Assembly (NCBI RefSeq): GCF_013042245.1
Contig: NZ_JABDQL010000029.1
Span: 1 to 40,982 of the forward strand
Length of the DNA: 40,982 nt
Direction of reading: 5' to 3'
DNA from: Winogradskyella sp.
GTDB taxonomy: Bacteria > Bacteroidota > Bacteroidia > Flavobacteriales > Flavobacteriaceae
Shown piece after piece: positions 33,409-40,982 of this stretch. The number at the start of each line of letters is the position of its first letter. The stretch's first letter is position 1. The notes under the pieces are model-generated. The model had not been told where the DNA came from and did no database searches. It was given only the letters and a program-made list of their open reading frames with translations. The position numbers and the translations under genes are program-made.

Positions 33409-36400
33409 ATGAATAAAACCAACACAAGAAAAGCATTAAATCCTGCATATAGAAAACACAAACCATTACGTAAAGACGTTACACATTTTACAACCCAATT
33501 AGTAGAATGTATTGAAGCTGTTAAATTAAGTGATGATAATGGAGAGCACGAAGAACATACAAAACAGCATTATATTAATTTCTTCAAATCAACATTTTAT
33601 AAAGGAAACTATGTAAACACAAAAGAGCGTATCGATTTAGCAATCTATACAGATGCTACCGCTAATTCTGATGTTGGTGTTATTATTGAGGCAAAAAAGC
33701 CAAGTAATAAATCCGAATTTCTAACAGAGACTAATTTAAATCGTAAGGCATTACAAGAATTATTATTGTATTATTTACGTGAGCGTTTAGATAATGAGAA
33801 TAATAATATAAAACATTTAATAGCTACTAATGGTTATGAGTGGTATCTATTTAAAGCAGAAGATTTCTACAATTTCTTTTACAAGAACAAAGCGTTACTA
33901 AAAGAATATAAAGCCTTTCGAGATGGTTTAAAAGACACCTCAAAAAATGAATTGTTTTATAATGAAATTGCAAAAAAATATATTGCAGAAGTTGAACAAG
34001 AATTACCATTTGTTCATTTAGATTTTACCAAAACCAATTTTAATAAATTAAGTGATGCGCATTTAAATACACTCTTTAAGATTTTTTCTGATGTGCATAT
34101 GTTAGGTCACGCTTTTGGAAACGATAGCAACCAACTAAATAAAGCCTTTTATAATGAGCTACTTCACATTATTGGTTTAGAAGAAATAAAAGTAAAAGGT
34201 AAAAAATTGATTAGTCGTAAATCTCAAAAAAGCAGAGACTATGCCTCACTTTTAGAAAACACCATAGTAATACTTGAAGATAGAGATTACCTCTCGCAAA
34301 TTAAAAGCATAGAAAACGGAGAAGATAAAGCCTTTAACGCTGGTTTAGAGTTGTGTTTAACTTGGGTGAACAGAATTTTGTTTTTAAAGCTATTAGAGTC
34401 TCAATTATTGTCATATCATAACAAAGACCCTAAATATAGATTTCTTAATGCATCATTTATAACTGACTACGATGAGTTAAACGATTTGTTTTTTTCCGCT
34501 TTAGCTAAAAAAGAAAACGAAAGACATCCTAAATACAAAGAAAAGTATAAAGATGTACCGTATTTAAACAGTTCTTTATTTGAGCGCAATACTTTAGAGA
34601 ATGAAGCTTTTGAAATATCTGCGCTAAACAATGACGAAATTACCCTCTACAATAGTACCGTTTTAAAAGATGCTAATGGTAAACGATTAAAAGGAAAACT
34701 ATCTACATTAGATTACCTATTTCAGTTTTTAGATGCCTATGATTTTGCTACAGATGGAAAAGAAGGTATTGAAGATGAGCAAGAAACAAAATCGTTAATT
34801 AATGCTTCTGTATTAGGCTTAATTTTTGAGAAAATTAATGGCTATAAAGAAGGCTCATTTTACACACCTGCATACATTACAATGTATATGTGCAAAGAGA
34901 CTTTAAGACGTGCTGTAGTTCAAAAATTTAATGAACAAGAAAACGACCAAATAGAAACTTTTGAAGACCTACAAAGTTACTGCAACAAGTATTTTAAAAT
35001 AGATGATTTAAAGCGTTTTAATACCATAGCAGACAGTTTACGTATATGCGACCCAGCAGTAGGTTCTGGTCACTTTTTAGTAAGTGCTTTAAACGAGCTT
35101 ATTGTAATTAAAAACGAATTAGGCATTTTAGTAGATGCTAAAGGCTTACCATTACGTTGCGATATAGAAATTGTAAATGACGAACTCTATGTTATAGATG
35201 ATAAAGGCGCATTGTTTGAGTATAATCCCAACGACAAAGAAAGCGTACGCATACAGCACACCTTATTTCATCAAAAACAAACCTTAATAGAGAGTTGCTT
35301 ATTTGGTGTAGATATTAACCCAAATTCTGTTAAAATATGTCGTTTACGTTTATGGATAGAGCTATTAAAAAATGCCTATTATACTAAAGAAAATACGCTA
35401 CATACCTTACCGAATATAGATATTAATATTAAATGTGGTAACTCGCTAATAAGCCGTTTTAATTTAGATGATGATTTAAAAGGTGCATTTAGAAATAAAA
35501 AGAACCCAAAACTGAAATATACGTTTACAGATTATAAAAATGCAGTTGCAGGTTATAAGGAAGCAAATAGCAAAGAACGTAAACGTGAAGTATTAGAAAT
35601 AATAGAAGAGGTTAAGGATAACTTTAAAAGTACTTTGGATAATAAGTTTATTAAGAATTTTGAAGATGCGCAATATCAATATAACCTTAAAAACGACCAG
35701 ATAAATAATCTGAAACAATTTGGTGAAAAAATATCTAAAGCAGAAAAAGACCGTTTAAAAAGTCTTAAAAAAGAGGTAGAAGATGCATATTTAGAAAAAG
35801 AAGAGATAGTAAATAATGTTATTTATAGGAATGCCTTTGAGTGGCGTTTTGAATTTCCAGAAGTTCTGGCAGAAGATGGCAGTTTTATAGGTTTTGATGC
35901 AATAATTGGAAACCCACCTTATGGTGTAAAGTTAGAAGAAAAAGAAATAAATTATTATCGTGAAACTTATAAATACATAGTTGGTCACGCTGAAATATAT
36001 TATCTATTTACTGAATTAGCTTTAGAAGGTATTTTAAACAGTAAAAGAGAACTAACTTACATAATTCCAAATGCTTGGTTCTCTAATAAATATGCAAGAG
36101 AGTATAGAAAATCCCTTTTAGAAAATCATAAAATTATAAACTTGTTAAACCTTAATAATAAAAATGTATTTGAAGAAGCATCAGTAGAAACATGTATTAT
36201 ATCCATACAACGTACTTTGGTTGAGAATGATTATTTAGTGAAAGTAGGTACAGATGTTTTGGAAAAATTTCAATATGACTTTAAAGTTGATAAATGGAAA
36301 GGGGATAATTATTTGATTTTTTTCGCTGAAAACCCACTTATTAATAAGCTTATAGACAAAGTTAACAGCGCTAAATTTAAAATTGATAATGTTTTAGATG

Positions 36401-37056
36401 TATCAAATGGCATTAAACCATATCAAAAAGGGTATGGTGTAAATTTAGATGGGGATAGATTAAGTGAGACTGATGTAAAGAATAAAATTTATCATTCAAA
36501 AGAAAAGATTGACGATTCTTATAAAAAGGAAATAAAAGGGAAGCATATTAAGAATTATGTAACTCTAACAGGTGATATGTATATTAAATGGGGTAAATGG
36601 TTAATGTCACCAAAGGATATAAGGTATTTTGAAAATGATAAGATTTTAATGAGACAAATAATTGGTAAGAATTTGATTTGCTCAATAGATTATAATAATT
36701 TATATGCTGACCAATCTTTATACATATTGATTAAAAAACAAGAAACAATTGGTTCTTTGGAGTATTATTTATCAATATTGAACAGCAAGTTATATGGTTT
36801 TTATTTTCGTAATTATTTTTCAGAAGACGATGCTTTATTTCCTAAAATAAAAGTTAATGAACTAAAAAGCTTACCTATTATAGTCTTGGAAGAGAAAGAG
36901 CAGTTAATTTTCAAGGAAAAGGCTATGAATATAATAAAACTTAAAAAAGAGAGCCCAGAAGCAGACACCACTGTATTAGAAAAACAAATAGACCAAATGG
37001 TGTATGCGTTGTATGGGTTGACTGAGGAAGAAATTAAGATTGTAGAGCAATCTTAA
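33409..37056 (+). CDS. Type IIG (Eco57I-like) restriction-modification enzyme
   Basis: A 1215-residue single-chain enzyme. The N-terminal PD-(D/E)XK-like nuclease region has Asp76 (ERIDLAIYTD) and Glu94-x-Lys96 (VIIEAKKP). A helical linker leads to an N6-adenine methylase with SAM motif I DPAVGSGHFLV (Asp548) and catalytic motif IV NPPYG (Asn835-Tyr838), separated by a long partly coiled insert (about 680-820). The C-terminal about 270 residues are a TaqI/Eco57I-type target-recognition domain ending LYGLTEEEIKIVEQS. It would methylate self DNA and cut unmodified DNA, giving phage defence. A homologue of the recognition domain is encoded 1.8 kb downstream. Confidence 0.9.
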   Translation: MNKTNTRKALNPAYRKHKPLRKDVTHFTTQLVECIEAVKLSDDNGEHEEHTKQHYINFFKSTFYKGNYVNTKERIDLAIYTDATANSDVGVIIEAKKPSNKSEFLTETNLNRKALQELLLYYLRERLDNENNNIKHLIATNGYEWYLFKAEDFYNFFYKNKALLKEYKAFRDGLKDTSKNELFYNEIAKKYIAEVEQELPFVHLDFTKTNFNKLSDAHLNTLFKIFSDVHMLGHAFGNDSNQLNKAFYNELLHIIGLEEIKVKGKKLISRKSQKSRDYASLLENTIVILEDRDYLSQIKSIENGEDKAFNAGLELCLTWVNRILFLKLLESQLLSYHNKDPKYRFLNASFITDYDELNDLFFSALAKKENERHPKYKEKYKDVPYLNSSLFERNTLENEAFEISALNNDEITLYNSTVLKDANGKRLKGKLSTLDYLFQFLDAYDFATDGKEGIEDEQETKSLINASVLGLIFEKINGYKEGSFYTPAYITMYMCKETLRRAVVQKFNEQENDQIETFEDLQSYCNKYFKIDDLKRFNTIADSLRICDPAVGSGHFLVSALNELIVIKNELGILVDAKGLPLRCDIEIVNDELYVIDDKGALFEYNPNDKESVRIQHTLFHQKQTLIESCLFGVDINPNSVKICRLRLWIELLKNAYYTKENTLHTLPNIDINIKCGNSLISRFNLDDDLKGAFRNKKNPKLKYTFTDYKNAVAGYKEANSKERKREVLEIIEEVKDNFKSTLDNKFIKNFEDAQYQYNLKNDQINNLKQFGEKISKAEKDRLKSLKKEVEDAYLEKEEIVNNVIYRNAFEWRFEFPEVLAEDGSFIGFDAIIGNPPYGVKLEEKEINYYRETYKYIVGHAEIYYLFTELALEGILNSKRELTYIIPNAWFSNKYAREYRKSLLENHKIINLLNLNNKNVFEEASVETCIISIQRTLVENDYLVKVGTDVLEKFQYDFKVDKWKGDNYLIFFAENPLINKLIDKVNSAKFKIDNVLDVSNGIKPYQKGYGVNLDGDRLSETDVKNKIYHSKEKIDDSYKKEIKGKHIKNYVTLTGDMYIKWGKWLMSPKDIRYFENDKILMRQIIGKNLICSIDYNNLYADQSLYILIKKQETIGSLEYYLSILNSKLYGFYFRNYFSEDDALFPKIKVNELKSLPIIVLEEKEQLIFKEKAMNIIKLKKESPEADTTVLEKQIDQMVYALYGLTEEEIKIVEQS

Positions 37057-37200
37057 TTCACGAGTACCTATAAAAAAATAAATAATCGACGAGCTAAATC
37101 TCAATAGGTGAAAACTCTTGAGAATAACAATAGCATCAATTTAAAATAAAAATAACACCAACTAAATAAAAATTGTAGAAAAAACATCAAAATAAAACAA
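37057..37200. other. AT-rich intergenic stretch with no gene
   Basis: After the type IIG stop the sequence is AT-rich and multiply stopped in all frames. I see only a weak inverted repeat (CTCAA...TTGAG). It begins a region of 678 bases without an intact gene that also contains a palindromic repeat and a broken GIY-YIG gene. Confidence 0.6.
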
Positions 37201-37261
37201 AGATGACTTCGCTACGCTCGTAATGACCAGTACAGCGTCACTGCGAGGCACGAAGCAGTCT
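37201..37261. repeat. Palindromic REP-like element
   Basis: The left arm (37201-37227, containing GACTTCGCTACGCTCG) and right arm (37237-37261, GTCACTGCGAGGCACGAAG...) are imperfect inverted repeats around a 9-base loop. It is much more GC-rich than its surroundings. Part of the left arm matches the repeat at 61-125. It ends 16 bases before a GIY-YIG pseudogene. Confidence 0.65.
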
Positions 37262-37277
37262 CATATTAGCCCAAACA

Positions 37278-37576
37278 ATGAAACCAGGTTTTATATACAT
37301 ACTAACCAATAAAAATAATACCACACTATATGTAGGCGTAACAGCTAACATTATAAACCGTATAAAGCAACACAAGGACAAAATTGATAAAAATCATTTT
37401 CGGCTAGATACAACCTAACAAAATTGGTTTATTATGAAGCTTTTCAATACATTGGTGATGCAATTGGTAGAGAAAAACAACTAAAAGCTGGTAACAGAGC
37501 AAAAAAGATAGAGCTCATTAAACGTTTAAACCCAAATTGGATAGACTTATACCCTAAGATTATCGATGAATTTTAA
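37278..37576 (+). pseudogene. Frameshifted GIY-YIG endonuclease gene
   Basis: The start reads MKPGFIYILTNKNNTTLYVG with the GIY-YIG pair as FIY...YVG, then VTANIINRIKQHKDKI. The frame stops at 37416-37418. The rest is in another frame from about 37409: YNLTKLVYYEAFQYIGDAIG, then REKQLKAGNRAKKIELIKRL and NPNWIDLYPKIIDEF, ending at 37576. The total length of 299 bases shows a net one-base loss. Small GIY-YIG proteins of this type (about 95-100 residues) are common, sometimes multicopy, in flavobacteria. Confidence 0.85.
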
Positions 37577-37734
37577 TAAAACAATTTTACCAATTAATAA
37601 AAGATAAAGAACTAGAGAAAATAGTGTTAACTAAAGCTTAACCAATTAACCTAAAAAACACACAACAACACCTCGATACCTGGATAAAAACCTAATGTTT
37701 AAGGTGTTTAACTAGCTATACACAAATAATTTTT
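37577..37734. other. Intergenic stretch with a possible coding remnant
   Basis: A short open run KQFYQLIKDKELEKIVLTKA precedes a stop at about 37640 and lacks a start, so it may be a gene remnant. A 7-bp inverted repeat AACACCT/AGGTGTT (37667-37673 and 37702-37708) precedes the next gene. Nothing more can be supported. Confidence 0.35.
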
Positions 37735-38817
37735 ATGAATATTTCTAAGCTTTTTGACCTATTTAACCAAGACCCTAAAGAAGAAGAACAATCTTTAGAA
37801 GACATAGTGCCTATTCTTAAAAATAAACTAGTAAAAGCACACCAAGACAAAGAAGTTGTTATTTTTAAAATAATACGTGCAAAAAAAACAGGGTTTTTAG
37901 TTAAAGTTAAAGGTATTTATGCCTTTGTTCCTTTCTCGTTAATGGCTTGGGATTACCAATTAATGTCTTGGAAAGTAATGGAGCGCGAGTTAATTGGCTA
38001 TAAATTTTTTGCCCAAATAATAGAAATAGATTTAACTAAAAATAGAATAATTCTAGATGCCAAAGTTACCGAGTTTAATGATTTTAAATTAATAGATGGG
38101 CATACCTATAAATGTATAATTTTAAGTAAACATAAAGATTATATTATTGTAGAATTAGGTCACAGATTTCAATGGAAATATGGTAGTCAGTGTTATATGG
38201 TTAGGTTAGATAGTCCAAATTATACCGAAATAGATTACAGCATACATTCCATAAGTGATGAAATTAATTTAACGTATGTAAATTCAGCCCATAATTGGAA
38301 AAAAATAAGCTTTTCAAAAAAGCAAGTAAAAACACATACGTTTAAAACAGCAAAAGAAGAAGAAAAGAATATTCAGGATAAAACCCAAGAATTAATCTCT
38401 AAAAATGAAAAATTAAAGGCCTCATTACTAAAGAAAAATGATAAATACAAAAAACTTAGAAATGATTACAAAAACCTTGTAGAACATAGAAAAGAAGAAA
38501 AACAAAAAATAATATCTCTACAAGAAAAATATAAAAAACAATCAAGCCTTATTTATTTTTTAGAAAACAAAATAGATGAATTAAATGTAAAATCAGAACG
38601 ATTAAAAAGTCAATTGCAAAACGAGCTTAATTCTAATACATCTCAAAAAACTAAACAAATAGAAAAAGAGCTTTTAAATCTAGAAAATAACGTCAGCAAA
38701 TTACACTTTCAAAACCAAAAACTAACTAAACAATTAGAGGACGCAAAAGATATAATATCAACCCAAGAAACCTTAATTTATTACTTAAAAAATGGAGCTA
38801 ATAACGAGAATATTTAA
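37735..38817 (+). CDS. S1-like domain and coiled-coil protein
   Basis: A 360-residue protein I cannot name. Residues about 40-100 resemble an S1/OB RNA-binding domain (VIFKIIRAKKTGFLVKVKGI, AFVPFSLM, then FFAQIIEIDLTKNRIILDAK), with the typical GFxVxxxG...G.xP.S...VxExD...I pattern. A second beta-rich unit spans about 110-190 (GHTYKCIILSKHKDYIIVEL). Residues about 205-350 form a long coiled coil rich in Lys, Glu, Gln and Leu. It ends 3 bases before the orphan specificity gene, so they form an operon. RNA binding and oligomerisation are inferred. Confidence 0.7.
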   Translation: MNISKLFDLFNQDPKEEEQSLEDIVPILKNKLVKAHQDKEVVIFKIIRAKKTGFLVKVKGIYAFVPFSLMAWDYQLMSWKVMERELIGYKFFAQIIEIDLTKNRIILDAKVTEFNDFKLIDGHTYKCIILSKHKDYIIVELGHRFQWKYGSQCYMVRLDSPNYTEIDYSIHSISDEINLTYVNSAHNWKKISFSKKQVKTHTFKTAKEEEKNIQDKTQELISKNEKLKASLLKKNDKYKKLRNDYKNLVEHRKEEKQKIISLQEKYKKQSSLIYFLENKIDELNVKSERLKSQLQNELNSNTSQKTKQIEKELLNLENNVSKLHFQNQKLTKQLEDAKDIISTQETLIYYLKNGANNENI

Positions 38818-38820
38818 GCA

Positions 38821-39615
38821 ATGACTATATTAAAAAACAGAGCTGTTGAAAATATTGATAGAGAAACTGCATTAGCCAATAATCAGAATTGGAGCCTAAT
38901 TTTTAAGTTAGATAAATCTATTTTAAAATTAAATTCAAAAATAAAAAACACTTCAATTTCTTTAAATTCTATTTTCCCAGAAATAAGCCAAGGTTTAATT
39001 GCTTATGACAAATATAAAGGACAGTCAGAGGCAATAATAAAAAATAGAGCATACCATACATTGGAAAAAACTAAAGAAACGCATAAAAAATGGTTGTATG
39101 GTGGTGATGTAAAGAGGTATTCTTTGAAATGGAACGGTATGGAATACATTGAGTATGATACTGGTATTGCTAATCCAAGAGACCCTAAATATTTTATAGG
39201 AAAACGTATTTTAATAAGAGAAATCACAAATCCAAGAATATATGCAAGCTTAACAGAAGAAGAATTATATAATGACCCTTCGGTATTAATCATTAAGGAT
39301 AATGAAAGTTCTTTTAATATAGAAATTCTTCTTGCCATATTAAACTCAAAACTTGCAACATTCTTTCATTTCAAATCTTCACCAAAAGCATCGAAAGGAG
39401 CTTTTCCAAAAATATTAGTGTACGATATAAAAAATTTCCCTCTTCCAAAATCTATTAAAAATGATAGGTTGCTGACATTAGTGAATGAAGTTATAGAAAT
39501 AAAAAACTTAAACCCAGAGGCAGATATAACTGTGTTGGATGATGAAATTGATAAAATTGTATATGAGTTGTATGGGTTAACGGAGGAAGAAATCTCAATA
39601 GTTGAGAATAGTTAA
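38821..39615 (+). CDS. Orphan target-recognition (specificity) domain of type IIG family
   Basis: A 264-residue protein homologous to the C-terminal part of the type IIG enzyme upstream. Matching stretches are KNRAYHTLEKTKETHKKWLYG against KNKIYHSKEKIDDSYKKEIKG, ILLAILNSKLATFFHF against YYLSILNSKLYGFYFR, and the ends PEADITVLDDEIDKIVYELY against PEADTTVLEKQIDQMVYALY, both finishing LYGLTEEEIxIVExS. It has no SAM motif, NPPY or nuclease motif, so it cannot methylate or cut alone. The central recognition residues differ. It could be a separate specificity subunit, a reserve cassette for recombination, or a remnant of a second enzyme. Confidence 0.8.
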   Translation: MTILKNRAVENIDRETALANNQNWSLIFKLDKSILKLNSKIKNTSISLNSIFPEISQGLIAYDKYKGQSEAIIKNRAYHTLEKTKETHKKWLYGGDVKRYSLKWNGMEYIEYDTGIANPRDPKYFIGKRILIREITNPRIYASLTEEELYNDPSVLIIKDNESSFNIEILLAILNSKLATFFHFKSSPKASKGAFPKILVYDIKNFPLPKSIKNDRLLTLVNEVIEIKNLNPEADITVLDDEIDKIVYELYGLTEEEISIVENS

Positions 39616-39679
39616 AAATAAAAAATATGGTAAATAGTATCGTAAATAATACAAAAATGTGTACTTTTGAAGTAACAGT

Positions 39680-39720
39680 ACACACCACGCTACCCATAAG
39701 CACAGCGTCCCAGGGTGTGT
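39680..39720. repeat. Interrupted hairpin in intergenic space
   Basis: The outer stem is ACACACC (39680-39686) with GGTGTGT (39714-39720). The inner stem is ACGCT (39687-39691) with AGCGT (39704-39708). A 5-base bulge separates them on one side. The segment is GC-richer than its surroundings. It may be another decayed palindromic repeat. Confidence 0.45.
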
Positions 39721-39768
39721 CTTTTGCTTTATATACGCCTTTGTTTATGCTAAACACAACGTCTTTTT

Positions 39769-39861
39769 ATGTTTAGTAAAACCCCTTTAAAAATTCCACA
39801 ACAAATAGCACAACTTCAAAAAAGAGGGTTAGCGAATTATGTAATAATTATCGAAGAATAG
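39769..39861 (+). pseudogene. Fragment resembling the N-terminus of an Abi-family protein
   Basis: A 30-residue frame, MFSKTPLKIPQQIAQLQKRG plus LANYVIIIEE, then a stop. The pattern K-P-L-x-I-x-x-Q-I-x-x-L-x-x-R-G-L is the typical start of Abi_2 (AbiD/AbiF-like) proteins, which run to about 300 residues. The remainder is missing. It lies 12 bases before the DUF3800 gene. I read it as a remnant of a lost defence gene, or by chance similarity. Confidence 0.4.
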
Positions 39862-39873
39862 TTAAAATAATCA

Positions 39874-40605
39874 ATGTTAGAAAAAGGAGATTTTATAGTT
39901 TATATAGATGAGTCAGGAGACCACGGATTAAAAAATATTGACCCAAATTACTCCATATTTGTACTGACATTTTGTTGTTTTAATATTAAGGAATATATCG
40001 AAAAATCAGTACCAGCTTTACAGGCGTTTAAGTTTAAATATTTTGGTCACGACCAGGTTGTGTTGCACGAAACAGATATTAGAAAAAATAAAGAGCCTTT
40101 TCAGTTTTTAAGAACTAATAGGGCATTACGAGAATCCTTTCTTTCAGATTTATCAGATATTATAAAAGAAACTGCTTTTACAATTATACCTGTAGTTATT
40201 GATAAAGCTAAACTAAAAGCAAAATATACTTCACCTTATAATCCTTATCATCTTGGACTTCGTTTTGGTTTAGAAAAATTAAATGAAATACTTTTATATA
40301 ATTCACAACACGATAAAGAAATCTCTCTTGTTTTTGAACAAAGAGGTGGTAACGAGGATAAAGATTTAGAACTTGAATTTTTAAGAATTTGTAGTAAAAA
40401 TGAGCAGTTTGGATATAAACGAGTAAATTTCGGTAAGATGGCTTATCGTTTTTTATTAGCAAATAAAAAGTCTAATTCAAGTGGTTTACAATTAGCAGAC
40501 CTTACAGCACATCCTATTGGATTAAAATATTTAAGACCTGGTCAAGAAAACAGGGCTTATGATATTATAGCACCAAAAATATATTATCATAAGATATTCC
40601 CTTAA
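39874..40605 (+). CDS. DUF3800 domain-containing protein
   Basis: A 243-residue protein. The N-terminus FIVYIDESGDHG (Asp12, Glu13, Asp16) and the C-terminal SSGLQLADLTAHPIG are the hallmarks of DUF3800, a family with a predicted RNase H-like fold and acidic active site. HETDIR (about 67-72) and VFEQRGG further on are also typical. The biological function is not established. Members are frequent in mobile and defence regions, and several classes of structured RNA have been reported next to DUF3800 genes. Here a convergent RNA gene candidate starts at the other end of the following gap. Confidence 0.88.
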   Translation: MLEKGDFIVYIDESGDHGLKNIDPNYSIFVLTFCCFNIKEYIEKSVPALQAFKFKYFGHDQVVLHETDIRKNKEPFQFLRTNRALRESFLSDLSDIIKETAFTIIPVVIDKAKLKAKYTSPYNPYHLGLRFGLEKLNEILLYNSQHDKEISLVFEQRGGNEDKDLELEFLRICSKNEQFGYKRVNFGKMAYRFLLANKKSNSSGLQLADLTAHPIGLKYLRPGQENRAYDIIAPKIYYHKIFP

Positions 40606-40634
40606 AAACAAATTCCCCAGTAAAGACCGAGGAA
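40604..40634 (-). terminator. Rho-independent terminator of the small RNA candidate
   Basis: On the minus strand TTCCTCGGT, loop CTTT, ACTGGGGAA form a 9-bp stem with two G-U pairs (40634-40613), followed by TTTGTTTTT (40612-40604). No protein gene on this strand lies upstream of it. Confidence 0.75.
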
Positions 40635-40676
40635 GAATGCCGACCGGGAAATGCCCAATCCAATATCGTTTGATAG
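40604..40676 (-). ncRNA. Small RNA candidate convergent to the DUF3800 gene
   Basis: A transcript of roughly 70 bases is bounded by a full promoter match and an intrinsic terminator, both on the minus strand. Besides the terminator stem the body has GGG-CATTT-CCC. An alternative pairing CCCGGT with ACTGGG would compete with the terminator. The body is clearly GC-richer than the flanks. There is no reading frame of note. Conserved RNA motifs near DUF3800 genes have been described in the literature. Whether this matches one of those classes cannot be decided here. Confidence 0.6.
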
Positions 40677-40678
40677 TA

Positions 40679-40708
40679 CAAAGATACAAAATTAAAATAA
40701 ATGACAAA
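40679..40708 (-). promoter_or_regulatory. Promoter of the small RNA candidate
   Basis: On the minus strand TTTG (40708-40705) and TATCTTTG (40686-40679) are separated by 18 bases, a near-perfect Bacteroidota promoter. The -33 box lies 4 bases before the DUF2779 start codon of the opposite strand. Confidence 0.7.
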
Positions 40709-40711
40709 TAA

Positions 40712-40982
40712 ATGCACCAACTCACCAAAACAGATTTTAAGTATTATTTAGATTGTCCAGAATCTATATGGTTATTAAAAAATAAACCACAGGTATATCC
40801 TAAAGGTGAGTTTTCATTATTTGCAGAGAAATTAATTAATGAGGGTTATGAAGTAGAAGCCTATGCAAAACAATTATTTACAAATGGTTTAGACTTACCA
40901 GAATATGGCAGTCCTAAAGAAACTCAAAACGCATTAACAGATGCGCATAATGTTTACTTTCAGCCATCATTTAGTACTACAA
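40712..40982 (+). CDS. DUF2779 domain-containing protein (partial, runs off the window)
   Basis: The first 90 residues of a larger protein: MHQLTKTDFKYYLDCPESIW, then LLKNKPQVYPKGEFSLFAEK and an acidic helical region. The start LTKTDFxxYLxCPxSxWLLK resembles the N-terminus of DUF2779 proteins, which carry a Cas4-like PD-(D/E)XK segment with a cysteine near the start. The active-site residues lie beyond the window. It is divergent from the small RNA candidate. Confidence 0.65.
   Translation, partial: MHQLTKTDFKYYLDCPESIWLLKNKPQVYPKGEFSLFAEKLINEGYEVEAYAKQLFTNGLDLPEYGSPKETQNALTDAHNVYFQPSFSTT

Noticed and set aside
37278-37576. Intact GIY-YIG gene
   Set aside because: Both halves read clearly but in different frames with a stop at 37416, so it is a pseudogene unless the sequence has a one-base error.
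39627-39776. 49-residue plus-strand frame in the gap before DUF3800
   Set aside because: It runs through the hairpin at 39680-39720, has no recognisable pattern and overlaps the Abi-like fragment.
40604-40708. Type III toxin-antitoxin RNA or retron
   Set aside because: There is no tandem repeat array as in ToxI-like antitoxins and no reverse transcriptase gene nearby, so neither label is supported.
29841-40982. CRISPR array or cas genes in the island
   Set aside because: No regularly spaced repeats were seen, and no Cas1, Cas2 or effector motifs. The DUF2779 start resembles Cas4 only in fold class.

Overview
The window looks like chromosome of a marine or psychrophilic member of the Flavobacteriaceae (Bacteroidota). 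The evidence is strong AT richness, few Shine-Dalgarno sites, several promoters of the Bacteroidota type (TTG or TTTG, about 18-20 bases, then TAnnTTTG), and gene types typical of the group: ResB/CcsA fusion, ATP-dependent PEP carboxykinase, BshB1, DUF2520 protein, KdsC, UbiA and Maf in one run, and DUF3108 and DUF2490 proteins. The genus cannot be fixed from the sequence alone.

Bases 1-29480 are ordinary core chromosome. A leftward operon (5653 to 237) carries a secreted PIG-L-type deacetylase, a 36-residue membrane peptide, a sodium:solute symporter with a long charged insertion, and a Gfo/Idh/MocA oxidoreductase. Next come leftward genes for CorA and a small MscS channel. The leftward cluster 11601-7397 encodes a DUF2520 protein, KdsC, a small membrane protein, a UbiA prenyltransferase, Maf and a lipoprotein. 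Rightward genes (11684-19896) encode a group III truncated haemoglobin, MscL, a giant cytochrome c maturation protein, small membrane proteins, a MATE exporter and a trans-sulfuration PLP enzyme. They are followed by a leftward DUF2490 protein, pckA and an SLC13 carrier, then rightward bshB1. tRNA-His, two tandem M28 peptidase lipoproteins, a small membrane protein preceded by a 90-bp tandem duplication, and a DUF3108 protein complete the core.

From tRNA-Ser(UGA) at 29601 the character changes. A 17-bp copy of the tRNA 3' end is repeated at 29842, followed by a tyrosine integrase with four GGTGACC/GGTCACC boxes in front of it, an excisionase-like HTH protein, and a 492-residue protein with all the signature residues of a family A polymerase palm. 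The cargo that follows looks like a defence island. It has a single-chain type IIG restriction-modification enzyme, a palindromic repeat beside a frameshifted GIY-YIG gene, an S1-like/coiled-coil protein, an orphan specificity domain homologous to the C-terminus of the type IIG enzyme, a fragment resembling an Abi-family N-terminus, a DUF3800 protein and the start of a DUF2779 protein. The right end of the island lies beyond the window.

The strongest candidates for something undescribed are in the island. First is a compact leftward RNA gene with its own promoter and terminator between the DUF3800 and DUF2779 genes (about 40604-40676). Second is the free-standing target-recognition domain downstream of the type IIG enzyme, which could be a specificity reservoir or a separate subunit. 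Third is the polymerase-like protein next to the integrase. Functions given here come from motif reading only; no database search was run.
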